Shown here: in pieces, positions 10,114-20,600 of the stretch
Layout of the letters: the number at the start of each line of letters is the position of its first letter
Position numbering within the stretch: position 1 is the stretch's first letter
DNA from: Marchantia polymorpha subsp. ruderalis
Taxonomy: Eukaryota > Streptophyta > Marchantiopsida > Marchantiales > Marchantiaceae
Assembly: GCA_037833965.1 (NCBI GenBank)
Contig: AP031352.1
Span: 6,552,501 to 6,616,500 of the forward strand
Direction: 5' to 3'
Length of the DNA stretch: 64,000 bases
Notes under the pieces: model-generated
Database searches by the model: none
Seen by the model: only the letters and a program-made list of their open reading frames with translations
What the model was told of the DNA's origin: nothing
Position numbers and translations under genes: made by a program

Positions 10114-13100
10114 ATGACCTTCGACCGGGCGGCGGAGAGCGTCCCATTCTTGAATTCGCGATTCCAATCTCTTGTGCGCGCTGCGCGCATCCATCTGCTG
10201 GCTGCGGACCATTCTCGTCGTCGTCGCACAGGAGATTTCTTGTTGATTGAGCGGGAAGTGAGTGCGCGTGATTTGGAATTGAGAGCGATTAGAGTTTGCC
10301 GAGAGAGAAAGAAACGCGGACAGTGCGGAAGTAGAATGAGCGGGCGAGCGAACCCCAGGAACGCAATGACGAGACCGAGCAGATTGCGAATGGTGCCACT
10401 TCGCCTGCCGCAGAACGGGCTGCGCGCTTTCGAGGAGCGCTTAATAGCAAGAAAGCTCGATTTCTTGCTATGGGGATGGAATTACATCTGCGCGAATATG
10501 GTGCGCGAGTGGCTAGAGCCACAGGGACCACCCTCGCGCGGATTGCGTCCGCATGTTGACCGGTGGACAGTCCAAGATTGGGCGCAGGCGTTGGGAAGAT
10601 GTGCTGGCATGCCAGGGCATCTCCTTTTCGACAGCGAGAGCATCAAGGTGACCAAGCAAGAAGAGGCGCAATTTGTGGAGCTGTTCAAGACCGGGAGGTC
10701 TACCAAGAATGGGTACAGGACCCGTGATTACAAAGATCGATTTCGCCGGACTTTGTCCGCGGCGCTGATGCAATTACTGCAGCCGCACCGCGCCTGCTAC
10801 ATCACATTGTGGCAGGTCTCTTTTGTGGAGTGCGTCATCGAGGGAACTCCCATTCACTGGGCGAGCATCCTGCACAGGGTGATGCGACAGCACGCGTTTG
10901 AGGAGAAGGGGGGAACTCTAAACCATCTTTCTCCTTTCCTCATCAATTTTTATCGACAGCGGAATTGTTTGACAGCGGCGGAGCTTGAACATTTTCCGCC
11001 ATTGTCCATCGACCATCCCGGGAAGTATGTGCGGGAGAACGAGGTCGACACTGATGCGGAGGAGTCCCCGACTTCTACCCCATCGAGACGGAGAGACGAA
11101 GGGAGACACACCCCTGCAGCGCGAGTGCCGCGGAAGCGGCGATGGAGGGAAGAGTCCGAAGAGGAGCAGCATCAAGAACCCTCTGCTCCCATTCGACCGC
11201 GGCCGCTGTGCGAGCCATACAGCCGGCCGAAGCAGAAGGCACGCAGACTGGTGTTGCCAGCTGACAGTGCAGACACGGCGACGATTGCGACGGAGATAGG
11301 AAGTGCGTCGCCAGAGAGGCGAGAGGAAGCGCGGACGACCGCAGGAGCGACGGGCCACGCTGCAACCTCGTCGGGAGAGAGGCCGCCTACGGGCCAAGGG
11401 CCTCCGGAGTTACCACGTGCGATGCGGACAGATGTTCCGTTTGCGCACAGGCGAACCTCCGCGGACGGACGAGCCTCCGCGGACCGGCGAACACAAGTGG
11501 ACGTGGATCTACGCTTACGCGTGGGAAGGAGCAGTCCGCCTGTGCACAGGTCGCCTGTGCACAGGTCACCTGTGCACAGAACACCTCCACACGTGCCGCC
11601 TGTGCACAGGCAAGAATCACCCCCGTTCCAACGTAGGAAGGGGAAGGAGCCGGCGGAAGAACCGCCTACGAGACACCGGCCCTCGGGGCCAGACCCTCCG
11701 GCGCACCACGCGCCGCAATTCGCGCCTTCGGCGCCAGGGCCTTCGAGCCGAGGGGATACGAGCAGAGAGCGTGCGGAGGCCGCACCGTCGGCGGAAAGTC
11801 CGCCGATAGATGCGCCTTCGGCGGTAGGGCCTATAGGCCAAGGAACATCGGGCGTGCGGCCCCCGGCCATGTCGCCTTCGGCGATAGATGTCCGCGGCGC
11901 TACGCCTGCGGCGGACAAGGCGCCGGCACATGCGCCTGCGCACGGGCCGGGCACAGCCCCCACGGACCGATCAAGGGAGCAGCAGACGGAGGAGCGGAGT
12001 GACTGTCAGCGGGATGAAATCTCGATGCGCGATGCGCAATCCAACCCCGCGCAGCCACCCTCCGCTCAATCACCTCCGGCGACGGACGACAGAGGCAGAG
12101 AGGATGCGGTAGACCATCAACAAGCGAGAGACGGGGATGCCGCACGGATACATTCGCCTTCCGCCTTAGACATTTTGGCGGCGAGCAGCGAGGCTGCAGC
12201 CGTGCCTTCGCAGGCAGCACACGTCGAGGACGTGCAGCCCCACTCGGGGCAGTCGCCGACGCAATCAATGGCGACTGAAATTCTCCACTCGGATGATGAC
12301 GACGGAGGCTCCACGGAAGAAATGTCAGGAGCAGAAGACACCGAGGAGGAGGAGGAGGAAATTGTTGGAGCACCGGCGGCGGCGCTCTCTGAGCAGGTGA
12401 TTCCGTTGCTGCGGTACTTGGATCGCAAGGTCGATAAATACGCCGACCCACTCCAGCCGGGATCTTACATCGAGTTAGTGCGCAGGAGGACTCGCACTAA
12501 AGTCCACACCAGCAAGCTATTAGCTAGAGTGGACCAGGAGTTGAGGGACTTGAAGGAGAAGCATGAGTGCTTGTGGGGACAGTACAAGCTTAATCAGAAA
12601 TTCTACAAGCACTCCGAGAAGATGAAGGATGAGAAACTGGGCGAGCTCACCAAGGAGCAGGTGAAGGTCAAGGAAGCACTCAACTCTGAGCAGGCCCAGA
12701 ATCAGATTTTGTCAGAGGAGCTCGTGCGACAGACGCGGTTGTTGGAACAATGTCAGCTCGCACGACAGGCGGATGAAGAATTAATCCGCAGGTTACAGTC
12801 AGAGTGTGGCGAATTGAGGGCGCAACGTGCTGAAGCCGAATCGCAATTAGTGACCATTGAAGAGGATCGCAGGAAGGAGGCGGATCGCACGAAGGTGGAG
12901 ACGGCGAGGCGAGTCGCCCACTGTCTCAAGGGCTACGCCCACTGGGAAGTGAAGGCGCAGGAGAAACTCACACTGCGTGAGTTTGAATTGCGCGCAGCCG
13001 GGTTGTTGTCAGGCGACAGTAGGAGTCGGCGGAAGGTAGCGAAGAAGCTCGAGGCCTTTCTGTCGAAGGCACAGGATACCATGTCCGCCCTCGAGGGGGA

Positions 13101-13248
13101 GGTGTCCGCGGCGTTGCAGCGGTTGGGACTGCGTAGTCGAGCGGAAGAGTGGCAGGGTAGGGAGTTAGTGCGCGGCAGTCGGCCGCGCAGGAGACGTAGT
13201 ACAGGTTCCGCGGAGTGTAGTGTAGCGTGGTTCCGTGCAGGCGTGTAG
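10114..13248 (+). CDS. 1044-codon retroelement-associated ORF (mobile-domain-like N-terminus, coiled-coil C-terminus)
   Basis: This is an uninterrupted frame of 1044 residues; a second in-frame ATG at 10336 (residue 75) may be the true start, since what follows is better ordered. Residues about 96-300 form a tryptophan-rich globular region (LLWGWNYICANMVREWL, then WTVQDWAQAL). It loosely resembles the so-called putative plant transposon domain, a match I cannot verify. Residues about 310-720 are low-complexity, rich in Pro, Arg and Ala, with PVHR repeats at about 473-500 coded by a GC palindrome. An acidic run at about 728-756 leads to a long predicted coiled coil at about 809-966 and a basic tail. 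No catalytic motif is seen. It may be a gag-like or structural protein, or a captured host gene. It lies inside the giant LTR-like element, upstream of that element's TATA box. Confidence 0.6.
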   Translation: MTFDRAAESVPFLNSRFQSLVRAARIHLLAADHSRRRRTGDFLLIEREVSARDLELRAIRVCRERKKRGQCGSRMSGRANPRNAMTRPSRLRMVPLRLPQNGLRAFEERLIARKLDFLLWGWNYICANMVREWLEPQGPPSRGLRPHVDRWTVQDWAQALGRCAGMPGHLLFDSESIKVTKQEEAQFVELFKTGRSTKNGYRTRDYKDRFRRTLSAALMQLLQPHRACYITLWQVSFVECVIEGTPIHWASILHRVMRQHAFEEKGGTLNHLSPFLINFYRQRNCLTAAELEHFPPLSIDHPGKYVRENEVDTDAEESPTSTPSRRRDEGRHTPAARVPRKRRWREESEEEQHQEPSAPIRPRPLCEPYSRPKQKARRLVLPADSADTATIATEIGSASPERREEARTTAGATGHAATSSGERPPTGQGPPELPRAMRTDVPFAHRRTSADGRASADRRTQVDVDLRLRVGRSSPPVHRSPVHRSPVHRTPPHVPPVHRQESPPFQRRKGKEPAEEPPTRHRPSGPDPPAHHAPQFAPSAPGPSSRGDTSRERAEAAPSAESPPIDAPSAVGPIGQGTSGVRPPAMSPSAIDVRGATPAADKAPAHAPAHGPGTAPTDRSREQQTEERSDCQRDEISMRDAQSNPAQPPSAQSPPATDDRGREDAVDHQQARDGDAARIHSPSALDILAASSEAAAVPSQAAHVEDVQPHSGQSPTQSMATEILHSDDDDGGSTEEMSGAEDTEEEEEEIVGAPAAALSEQVIPLLRYLDRKVDKYADPLQPGSYIELVRRRTRTKVHTSKLLARVDQELRDLKEKHECLWGQYKLNQKFYKHSEKMKDEKLGELTKEQVKVKEALNSEQAQNQILSEELVRQTRLLEQCQLARQADEELIRRLQSECGELRAQRAEAESQLVTIEEDRRKEADRTKVETARRVAHCLKGYAHWEVKAQEKLTLREFELRAAGLLSGDSRSRRKVAKKLEAFLSKAQDTMSALEGEVSAALQRLGLRSRAEEWQGRELVRGSRPRRRRSTGSAECSVAWFRAGV
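11538..11611. repeat. Same palindrome family inside the coding region
   Basis: Four copies of the CCTGTGCACAGG palindrome at about 11538, 11553, 11568 and 11598 encode the PVHR repeats of the 1044-residue protein. The spacing is in frame, so the repeat has spread through both non-coding and coding parts of the element. Confidence 0.8.
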
Positions 13249-13284
13249 CGTAGTGCAGTGTAGTGCTAGTTAGGACTTAGAAGG

Positions 13285-13293
13285 TATAAAATA
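13285..13293 (+). promoter_or_regulatory. TATA box (TATAAAATA) downstream of the long ORF
   Basis: A good TATA box lies 37 bases after the stop codon of the 1044-codon ORF. A promoter at this place does not serve that ORF. It fits the U3/R junction of an LTR whose transcript would start near 13315-13325 and run out of the right end. Confidence 0.5.
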
Positions 13294-13690
13294 GTTCCAG
13301 GCGTTTTGCCTGGGGTTCTTTCCCAAACTCAGAAGTATAGATCAGGAACCCATTTCCTTTGCGTGTTTGTGTCCTTGAGTTCTGTCGCCACGCACGAGGA
13401 GTTACAACTTAGCGTTTTGTAGCTGAAGGCCTTCGGCCGAATGTTCAGAGCTAGTACATTGGTTAGAGACTTGAGTAGTTCGGATCTGCACCTGCGGGTG
13501 ACTGCCGATGCTCAGAGCCAGTGACTAGTTAGATACTTGAACAGTTTCGCCCCTACACCTTCGAGTGTTTCTTTCTGATTGTACTCCTTGGGATTTTTCC
13601 CCTGAATGCCAAAGTGAAGTTTTGCTACTTCGTGTAAGCCTTGGTTGTAAATTCAGGTTACGCTGCAGCAGGTGCCTTGAGGTAACCCCT

Positions 13691-13746
13691 GTAGTATTTC
13701 TGGGAATGACAAGTGCCTGAGAATTCAAACTCTTCAATAGACTGTT
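13691..13746 (+). repeat. 56-bp direct repeat, copy 1
   Basis: Matches 14099-14154 at about 50 of 56 positions, 408 bp apart. Both contain gcctgagaattcaaactc. The similarity extends weakly upstream to a shared gttacgctgca. Confidence 0.8.
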
Positions 13747-14098
13747 GTTGTGTTACTGGAATGTTTCTCAGTGAGTCCTTCAGTGCGGACCTGTGTTCTC
13801 TACGCGTTTTGTGAGTTGAGAGTGTTGTTCACCGCGTATGAGTGACTTCGATCCGAAGTAGGCAGTCCAAACCGGGTTTCCTACGCTAGCAGCAAGCTAG
13901 TGGAAGTGTTGTAAAAGCCGGAGTTGGAAGTCACTGCCCGCAGCTTTGCCGAGTGTGCTCGTGAGAGACTTTCCCCCTGAAATCTTGAGTAGAGGTCCTA
14001 ACGGATCTCTGGGTTGTGTTTCTGTAGTTTCAGGTGTGTGTGTGTGTGTGTGTTACGCTGCACTGTGCGACCTCCGAGTGCGCTCCGAGTGGACACTT

Positions 14099-14154
14099 GC
14101 AGTATTTCTGGGAGTGACAGTTGCCTGAGAATTCAAACTCCTCAATAGTCTGTT
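14099..14154 (+). repeat. 56-bp direct repeat, copy 2
   Basis: Second copy of the repeat at 13691-13746, lying about 100 bp inside the right end of the element and after a (GT)10 run at 14034-14053. Confidence 0.8.
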
Positions 14155-14251
14155 AAAACGTGACACTTTGTACCCTGTGTGTTCCTCTGTCCCTGTGGGT
14201 TCGACCTTTCTACCACTATATTGCAGTTTTAGCCTTTAGTGGGTTATTACA

Positions 14252-14256
14252 TGAAT
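14252..14256. repeat. Right target-site duplication (TGAAT)
   Basis: Exact match of 8894-8898, directly after the terminal CA of the GC-rich element. Confidence 0.72.
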
Positions 14257-17200
14257 CGAATGTGATGTATGTATTAATGTTATCAAATAAAAATAATCAT
14301 TATCATATTTTATCATACAACACAAAAACACAACTTTATCCATTCATATATTTTGATTTGAATTTTGATTGATATAAAAAAAACTCAATTTTTTCAACAA
14401 AATAAATCTTAAACAAAAGATTTGACAAAATATTTTTAACTATATGTTTTGGATTTTAAGATTAACTTATCATTTATAATAATGAAAATTATAATGAAGA
14501 GTAAATATAATATACTTTATTGGTGATTTTCAAATAGATTTATGCAACATATATAAAGTGTGTTTGTCCGGACACATTCAAGTTGATGATATTTTAATAA
14601 CTTAAGGTTGCATTTCACTTGGTTTTAATTTCAGTAATCTTCAAAATTTAATCAAGAATCAGAATGTACATATGTGAACTCATTCACCATGGATTTATTA
14701 TATAATCTTTCACACATTTTGAAAATATGGACCTTTTTTTATAATAATATTCATATATATTGATTTATGGATCAATACATGTCAAATTATCATTAATGTA
14801 ATCTTAAATGAAATTTTTTATTCACTGCGTTGTTCTGAGCAATTTTTTCAAATAGTGCATGAACGTAAAATTCCTATTTATATTTAAAATTTTAATCCAC
14901 ATTAAATGTTATACAAATTATCTTCTATTAATTTATTTCTATATTTTAAAGACAAGAACTAAAAAATATATAATATTTTTGCAAAAAAAATCATATTTTA
15001 TATTTTTTTTAAGAAAAATGGTATTTCAGTCGATGAAAGCAATGTGATGAACTAAATAATATATCATCGGTATTCATTTATAATTGTTTGAAGAACAAGT
15101 GGGAGAATTCTAAAACGAAGATATATTCAATGAAAATTGATCATTGATCATAATTCCTGCATCATCATTAGTTTATTATGTTTTTTTCAAAGATTTTCCT
15201 GGTTTTTTCTTACAGTTGTGGTTAACCTATGAGAGTATAAATTTTAAATTTTTTTAAAAAATTTTATGCATATGAGAGCAACAACATAGAAAACATTTGA
15301 AAAAAAATTTGGAAAAAAATTCATTTTCAAAATACTAAAAATTATCATATTAAAAATTATATTCATATGTGTTTCTCTTTAACAAAAAAATTTCATAGTT
15401 ATGATATTAAAATTAATTCATCCATAAATTTGTAACTTATTTAGGTCCAAAATTTCAACTAAATAAAAAAATTTTAAAAATAAGACTCTAGAAAAAAACA
15501 TATGAAATTATAAATATAAATAGCTAATGAATTCAAATTAAATTTTGAATACAATCAACTTAATTGTATAATAAGACAATTACTTGATAAAAAGTTGCAA
15601 TACAATGTTAACAAATTTGTCTTTTGTTTTATCTCAATGAATGTGAAAAAATTTGTGAGATGCAAATATTTTATTCAGCTAACATTTTAAAAATACATAT
15701 TTGATTACATGAAGATTGAATAACCAAAAAATTAGTTTTGAGAATGTAAAAAGCATTTTTTATTAAAAAATACTTGCCTATAGATTAATTTTCAATTCAA
15801 GCAACAAGTACTTATTGATAACATGAAAAATTATTTTATTCACTTATATATTTCAAAAAGCAAAATTGATATGTGTATTGAATCTCTATGATTTCTAAAA
15901 TGAATATCATATCTTTGGTTAATTTATAGTTATGGGTTATAACAATCATATTCAAATGATCTGTGATTTTCGTTTTTTGCCTTGACATTATTACACTATT
16001 TATAGTAAAATTTTATTATCATGTAAAAAAAATTTTACATGAGTTTTTGCAAGTGTAAACATGAAAGATTGATTAAAATCAAAGAATCCAAAAGTAAGAT
16101 TTAGTTGTTTTTTTAGTTGCATTTAAAATTCTTTTACTATATTTATTAGAATCATTGTTCATTTTAAAACTTTAACATCAAGTAAATAAAATAACAATCA
16201 TATCCAAATGTTTTGAAATGAGAATGAAGATTAATAACAATGTGCTAATAAATATAAAAAATATATAAAAAATCAATATGAAATTCAAGTATTTTCATTC
16301 ATAGTATAATCTACATAATTGCATTAAGTTTCAACAATTAAAACTATTTTTATATTTTTAAACAGTTCAAATTTACAGATTTGAAAAAAGTTATATGAAT
16401 AAATATGTTTATCTCAAATAATTTGACAAACGTATTTTTACTGATTTTTACATATAACAATAATATTCTTATTATACGATTATGTAGTATGAAAAAAAAC
16501 TGTGTTTTTTTTTTAAATTTTAAAATTCTAATGTTAGAAAACATCCAATGATAAAAGTGATAACAAAACAGTTTTTTTTATTTCAAAAAATAAGAATTAA
16601 GTATTATTCAGTTCAATAGGTCTTCAATTATTCATGTATAGATGTCATTGTAATGACATTTAAATTGTTAGTTCATGTTCATGTAGATGATCATGATCAA
16701 TCTGTATATATTATGTAATTTAATTTTTATATAATTATTTTTATTAATGTAAAATTATCATATAACATATTTTTGCAATTGAAATTTTTTAATGCATCTA
16801 CATTTCATAGTGCTAAACAGTGTAATTCCTTAAAACTTATCTTGCATATTATTTTGAAAGCTAATTTTTTGATTGAAATATCATTTAAATCAATTTTCAC
16901 TTTTTTTAGTAGGTTATGATTATTGCTAATATTTTAAAATTGATAAATTATACTATCTCATTGATATAAATTAAAGTAAATTTGTAACAACCTTTTAAAA
17001 AATACAAATTTCCTTTTTTACTATGGAATTCTTTTTCATTTTTATTTTTTGTGATTACAAAATATATCTCATATAAATCATATAAGTTTTAATGACATAT
17101 TTCAATACTTCAATTCATTATTCTTTTCAATACATACTTCAATTTATTATTTTTTATATATCAAACTAAAAATTATGAAAAATTTAAATAAAAGATAATT

Positions 17201-17518
17201 TATTTTTGTAAAAATATTCAATTATACAAAATATTCAATATTGACATCTTGGAACTGATCAAACCAACATAATGTTGCGCAAGAATCTAAATATATTTTA
17301 AAGTTTAACTTGCATCATTAGAAGATTAAATAGTCAATGTGAGATAAATGTAACCATAAAATTTCAATGATGTCATCACATATTAAAAGTTTGTTATATG
17401 CATCCTTGTCTGAAGCAGTTTTATTAATGATTAAATGTCAAATGTACTGAAGTTTAACAAGTTTCACAAGGGTTAATGAGTAGATTTTCAAGTTGTACAA
17501 GGATAGAGTAAGGATAAA
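14257..17518. other. AT-rich intergenic stretch
   Basis: Homogeneous AT-rich sequence with no recognisable gene. It holds one copy of a dispersed repeat at 16015-16182. Confidence 0.7.
16015..16182 (+). repeat. Dispersed 168-bp repeat, copy A
   Basis: Matches 23888-24056 in the same orientation over its whole length. Long shared blocks are ttttacatgag, gcaagtgta, agattgattaaaa, aaattcttttactatat and tgttcattttaaaacttta. Sequence outside the two segments does not match. This is probably a fragment of an old transposon. Confidence 0.75.
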
Positions 17519-17669
17519 ATTACACTCCTAGACTGCTTTTCATGCAACGCCTATGAAGTTTGATAGTCTACTCTCTTGCAAGATGCAAATATACAATTAC
17601 ACTCCTAGATTGCTTTTCACCGCAATACTTAGTAAGTTTGATACTCTCGTCTCTTGCAAGATGCAAGGG
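17519..17669 (+). repeat. Two-copy tandem repeat, period 77 bp
   Basis: Copies begin at 17519 and 17596 with attacactcctaga and end with ctcttgcaagatgcaa. They differ by small substitutions and short indels, so this is a simple local duplication. Confidence 0.8.
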
Positions 17670-20600
17670 AAGTGTATAATACACTTGCTTGATACAACTA
17701 TGCTTGACCTCATAGACTAGGAATGAGGAACAAACCAACCTATGTTGCATGAATGGTGACTTCGTATTGAAACCGAGGGTGTGGGGAGTTTATGTTTATG
17801 TAAGCTACCAAACTATTCAAAACTCACACAAATATAACCTGTCCCAAATACATAAAGATAACCTGTTCGTGACCATTTCAAATCCCTGCTCAAATCTTGT
17901 AGCCCATCTAATTCCCAATGGACTCATGAGATTTGTAAAGAATGTGGGCATGGATTGGGTTGCATTCTGTACATATTATAACCATGAATTGATTGATGTA
18001 GTTGACCTTCGTCCACAATCATCTGGTTACGAAACTTTATTGTATAATCCATGTGTAAATTGTGATTGCTGCGACTAGCTCCTACATCCATTGAAACCCT
18101 ATGTAAATGGTGTGATCAGTTATTTTGACATTAGGGGAAAAGGCGTAAAATTTATTGTTGTCATGACATCAATTGAGTCACAAAGTTACACGAATCTCAC
18201 AACATCGCAATAGTAGATTACCATTTATGAACACCGTACTGATGAGCTTACAAGTCTTCGCGTTTGATACTCTCCTGAGTTTAGGAATTGGCACTCGCAA
18301 CTAGCTTTGCACATTCAGGATTCGTCGGATACATAGATTGTTTCACTCCTGTATATTTTGTCGTACTGCACTATCACTATAGGTACACTCAACTATAATA
18401 ACAAAATATGGGACGATAGTGGCAAAATCTGGTTAGTGAAATCTGGTTCTGTAGTGAAATGTAGGCCTCTAGATGTAGAGATGAAAGTAACTGCTATCTT
18501 GAAGGTCACCGTGTCACCTGTACATTCGGCACTATTGGTCATAGTGTTGTTGTGCTAATTACAGTTTAGATACCAAAATCACCTTAACAATCTGTTGAGT
18601 ATTGTCCACATAATGGAAAACGTCTCGATTTACTTGGCATACGAAGCCGGACGAGGCATCAAGATGCTGCTAATGAGGAAACGAATTGTTTATTGGAATG
18701 ATTTCAGATTTCTTTTAGATGTATATTGGTTTTTTTAAAAGTAGAAGGAGAAATTAAGACGAAGTTATTGATCATTAGATGTTTTACAGTTTCGGATATT
18801 GTGACGTAAAGTCTGCAAACTGCACAGCACTATTGGGATGTGATATCATAACAGTTCGAAAAGAGTTTACTCCATGGCACAAAGAATGCAAATTATTGCA
18901 CTCCTAAAAATTAGGCCACAACTATGGTCTATGTTGATATGATCCACTGGTTGTTCATTCTATAGGTTTATGGTAAGAAGAAGATGTACCAGGCATCATC
19001 AGCGCAAACATATGAATCTTTGTTAGTTCGTTCGTGCACTAAGTGTGAATGAAACACATCATGCACTACATTTTTGAAACACGAGAATGCACCAAAAGTG
19101 TGGGCAGAAAACCTCAACCTGCATGTCTGCCAGCCATTAGTAATAGAGCCCGTCCTTACACGGAAGTGTATTTCAATGAATCGAAACGTCCTCTATGTAT
19201 CTCTAGAAGTTATCCTGGGTTTACTTAATGCATGCTGTGTGATTGAGGACCGTGACTAGCTTTGTCCCTGGCAAGAAGAATGTTCTGCGCTTTGACCATC
19301 TATCTGTGAAGACAGGCTGTATCTGATGTTACGTGCATTTGTATAGGACACATTTCCAATCGTCATGCCATTGAAGCCTAGCCCATCTTACCCGTTTTTT
19401 TGTATTTGACTTCAAGTGGTCTTCCCACCCTCTTTTTGATTCTACTCTGTACGATTTCTACGTGGTCTACTGGCCTTTTTCGCAAAATCTTTCTTACTTC
19501 CTCGACTCCTCCATAAAACTTCGTTTGTTTTACGGAGGTCTGTTCTTGCTTGGTCTGTTATAGCGTCGTCTTTCTATCTTCCGTCTTATTATGTGTTTCT
19601 CCTTTCTAGGAGCAGCAGAACTATCCCGTTCTCGTTACCCGGCACAGCTCATACAGATCTCCTTTCTAAGAATTGGATGTGTGATGTGTGCATGTGGATC
19701 CGCCGCTACGTGCACTGGTACACAAAAGACGAGGCTTAGTCATTGCGTGCTCGAATGATTGAACCAGAGTCCACTGTCCTCCATATGTTCCGGTTCTCTT
19801 CGAAACCCGCACTGCATCAGTAGCAACCTGATCAGAAGCCCTAGGGCGGAGAACCCCGCAAAGGATTTAGGGTTCCTGCAAGAACAGAATGTTCGGCACT
19901 GATTACGTCTGTCGGTGGCGGGGCAACTTTCGAGCTCCACTGCTCTGGATTCCCAAGATCGATTCGTTGGCTTCTCCAAAGGCGTACAGTCGCAGGCATC
20001 TCTGGCCGTCCCCTAGCCTTAGAAAGAAGTTCAGCCATGTCAGCCTTTCGTGAATGTCTGTCCTTCGATTGTACATCAGGAGACATGAAAATCGTCGATG
20101 CTGTCTGCTAGTCACCACCAACTAACGAGGGTGCCAGAACTGGCGAGAGAGAGAGAGAGATAAGCTTCCAACAACAAACCATGTCCCGTGTGATCGAACT
20201 ACTAGTTTTGAGCCATCTTTCCACCAACAATTCTGTTCGTCGTTTTCCGACGGTGGTGGTGCGATATCACCTGCAGTTGGCAACGCGGAGAAGGTCGTTG
20301 AGCGGAGCAAATTAGACGAATTTGCTTTTGGCAAGGTTGACCTTTTCGGAGGCTTTTTGCTCCAGGCGAATTAATGGAAGTCTTGGGAACTACAGGTTTG
20401 ATCTGGTATTCGTGTTTTTCACTGCAGCAGCTCCCGAATTTGCCCTTCCACCCTGGAATGCCAATCATCACCCGTCCTCGCCGCGTTCCCTCTGGTGAAA
20501 CCCCGCCCCCCACCAACAATTTGAGTGTTGAATCACAAGGCCTAAACCTCTTCGTCGCGTTCCGAGGGCGATGCCACTGTTGCGGTTCCATCTTCCAGGC

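Larger units (their letters stand above)
8899..14251 (+). mobile_element. GC-rich 5.35-kb element: probable giant solo LTR carrying a long ORF
   Basis: The element begins TGTGGTACCCCACTTTTGGC and ends in sequence whose reverse complement begins TGTAATAACCCACTAAAGGC, so it has TG...CA ends with imperfect 20-bp inverted termini (14 of 20 match). TGAAT flanks both sides. Base composition changes sharply from the AT-rich surroundings. I see no reverse transcriptase, integrase or protease, and the first kilobase does not repeat in the last, so it does not have two LTRs of its own. A TATA box at 13285, about 970 bp before the right end, and a ccctgtgggttcgacc segment near the end resembling plant gypsy U5 ends fit one LTR in plus orientation. 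An alternative is an unknown TIR transposon with 5-bp duplications. Confidence 0.6.

Noticed and set aside
11172..11963. 263-codon minus-strand frame opposite the 1044-codon ORF
   Set aside because: It lies exactly over the low-complexity GC-rich part and reads as the complement of the repeats. It has no globular region, unlike the plus-strand frame.
14198..14206. GGTTCGACC, resembling a tRNA B box
   Set aside because: The flanking bases cannot form a T-arm, and no cloverleaf or A box lies upstream at tRNA spacing. The motif is better explained as part of a plant LTR U5 end.
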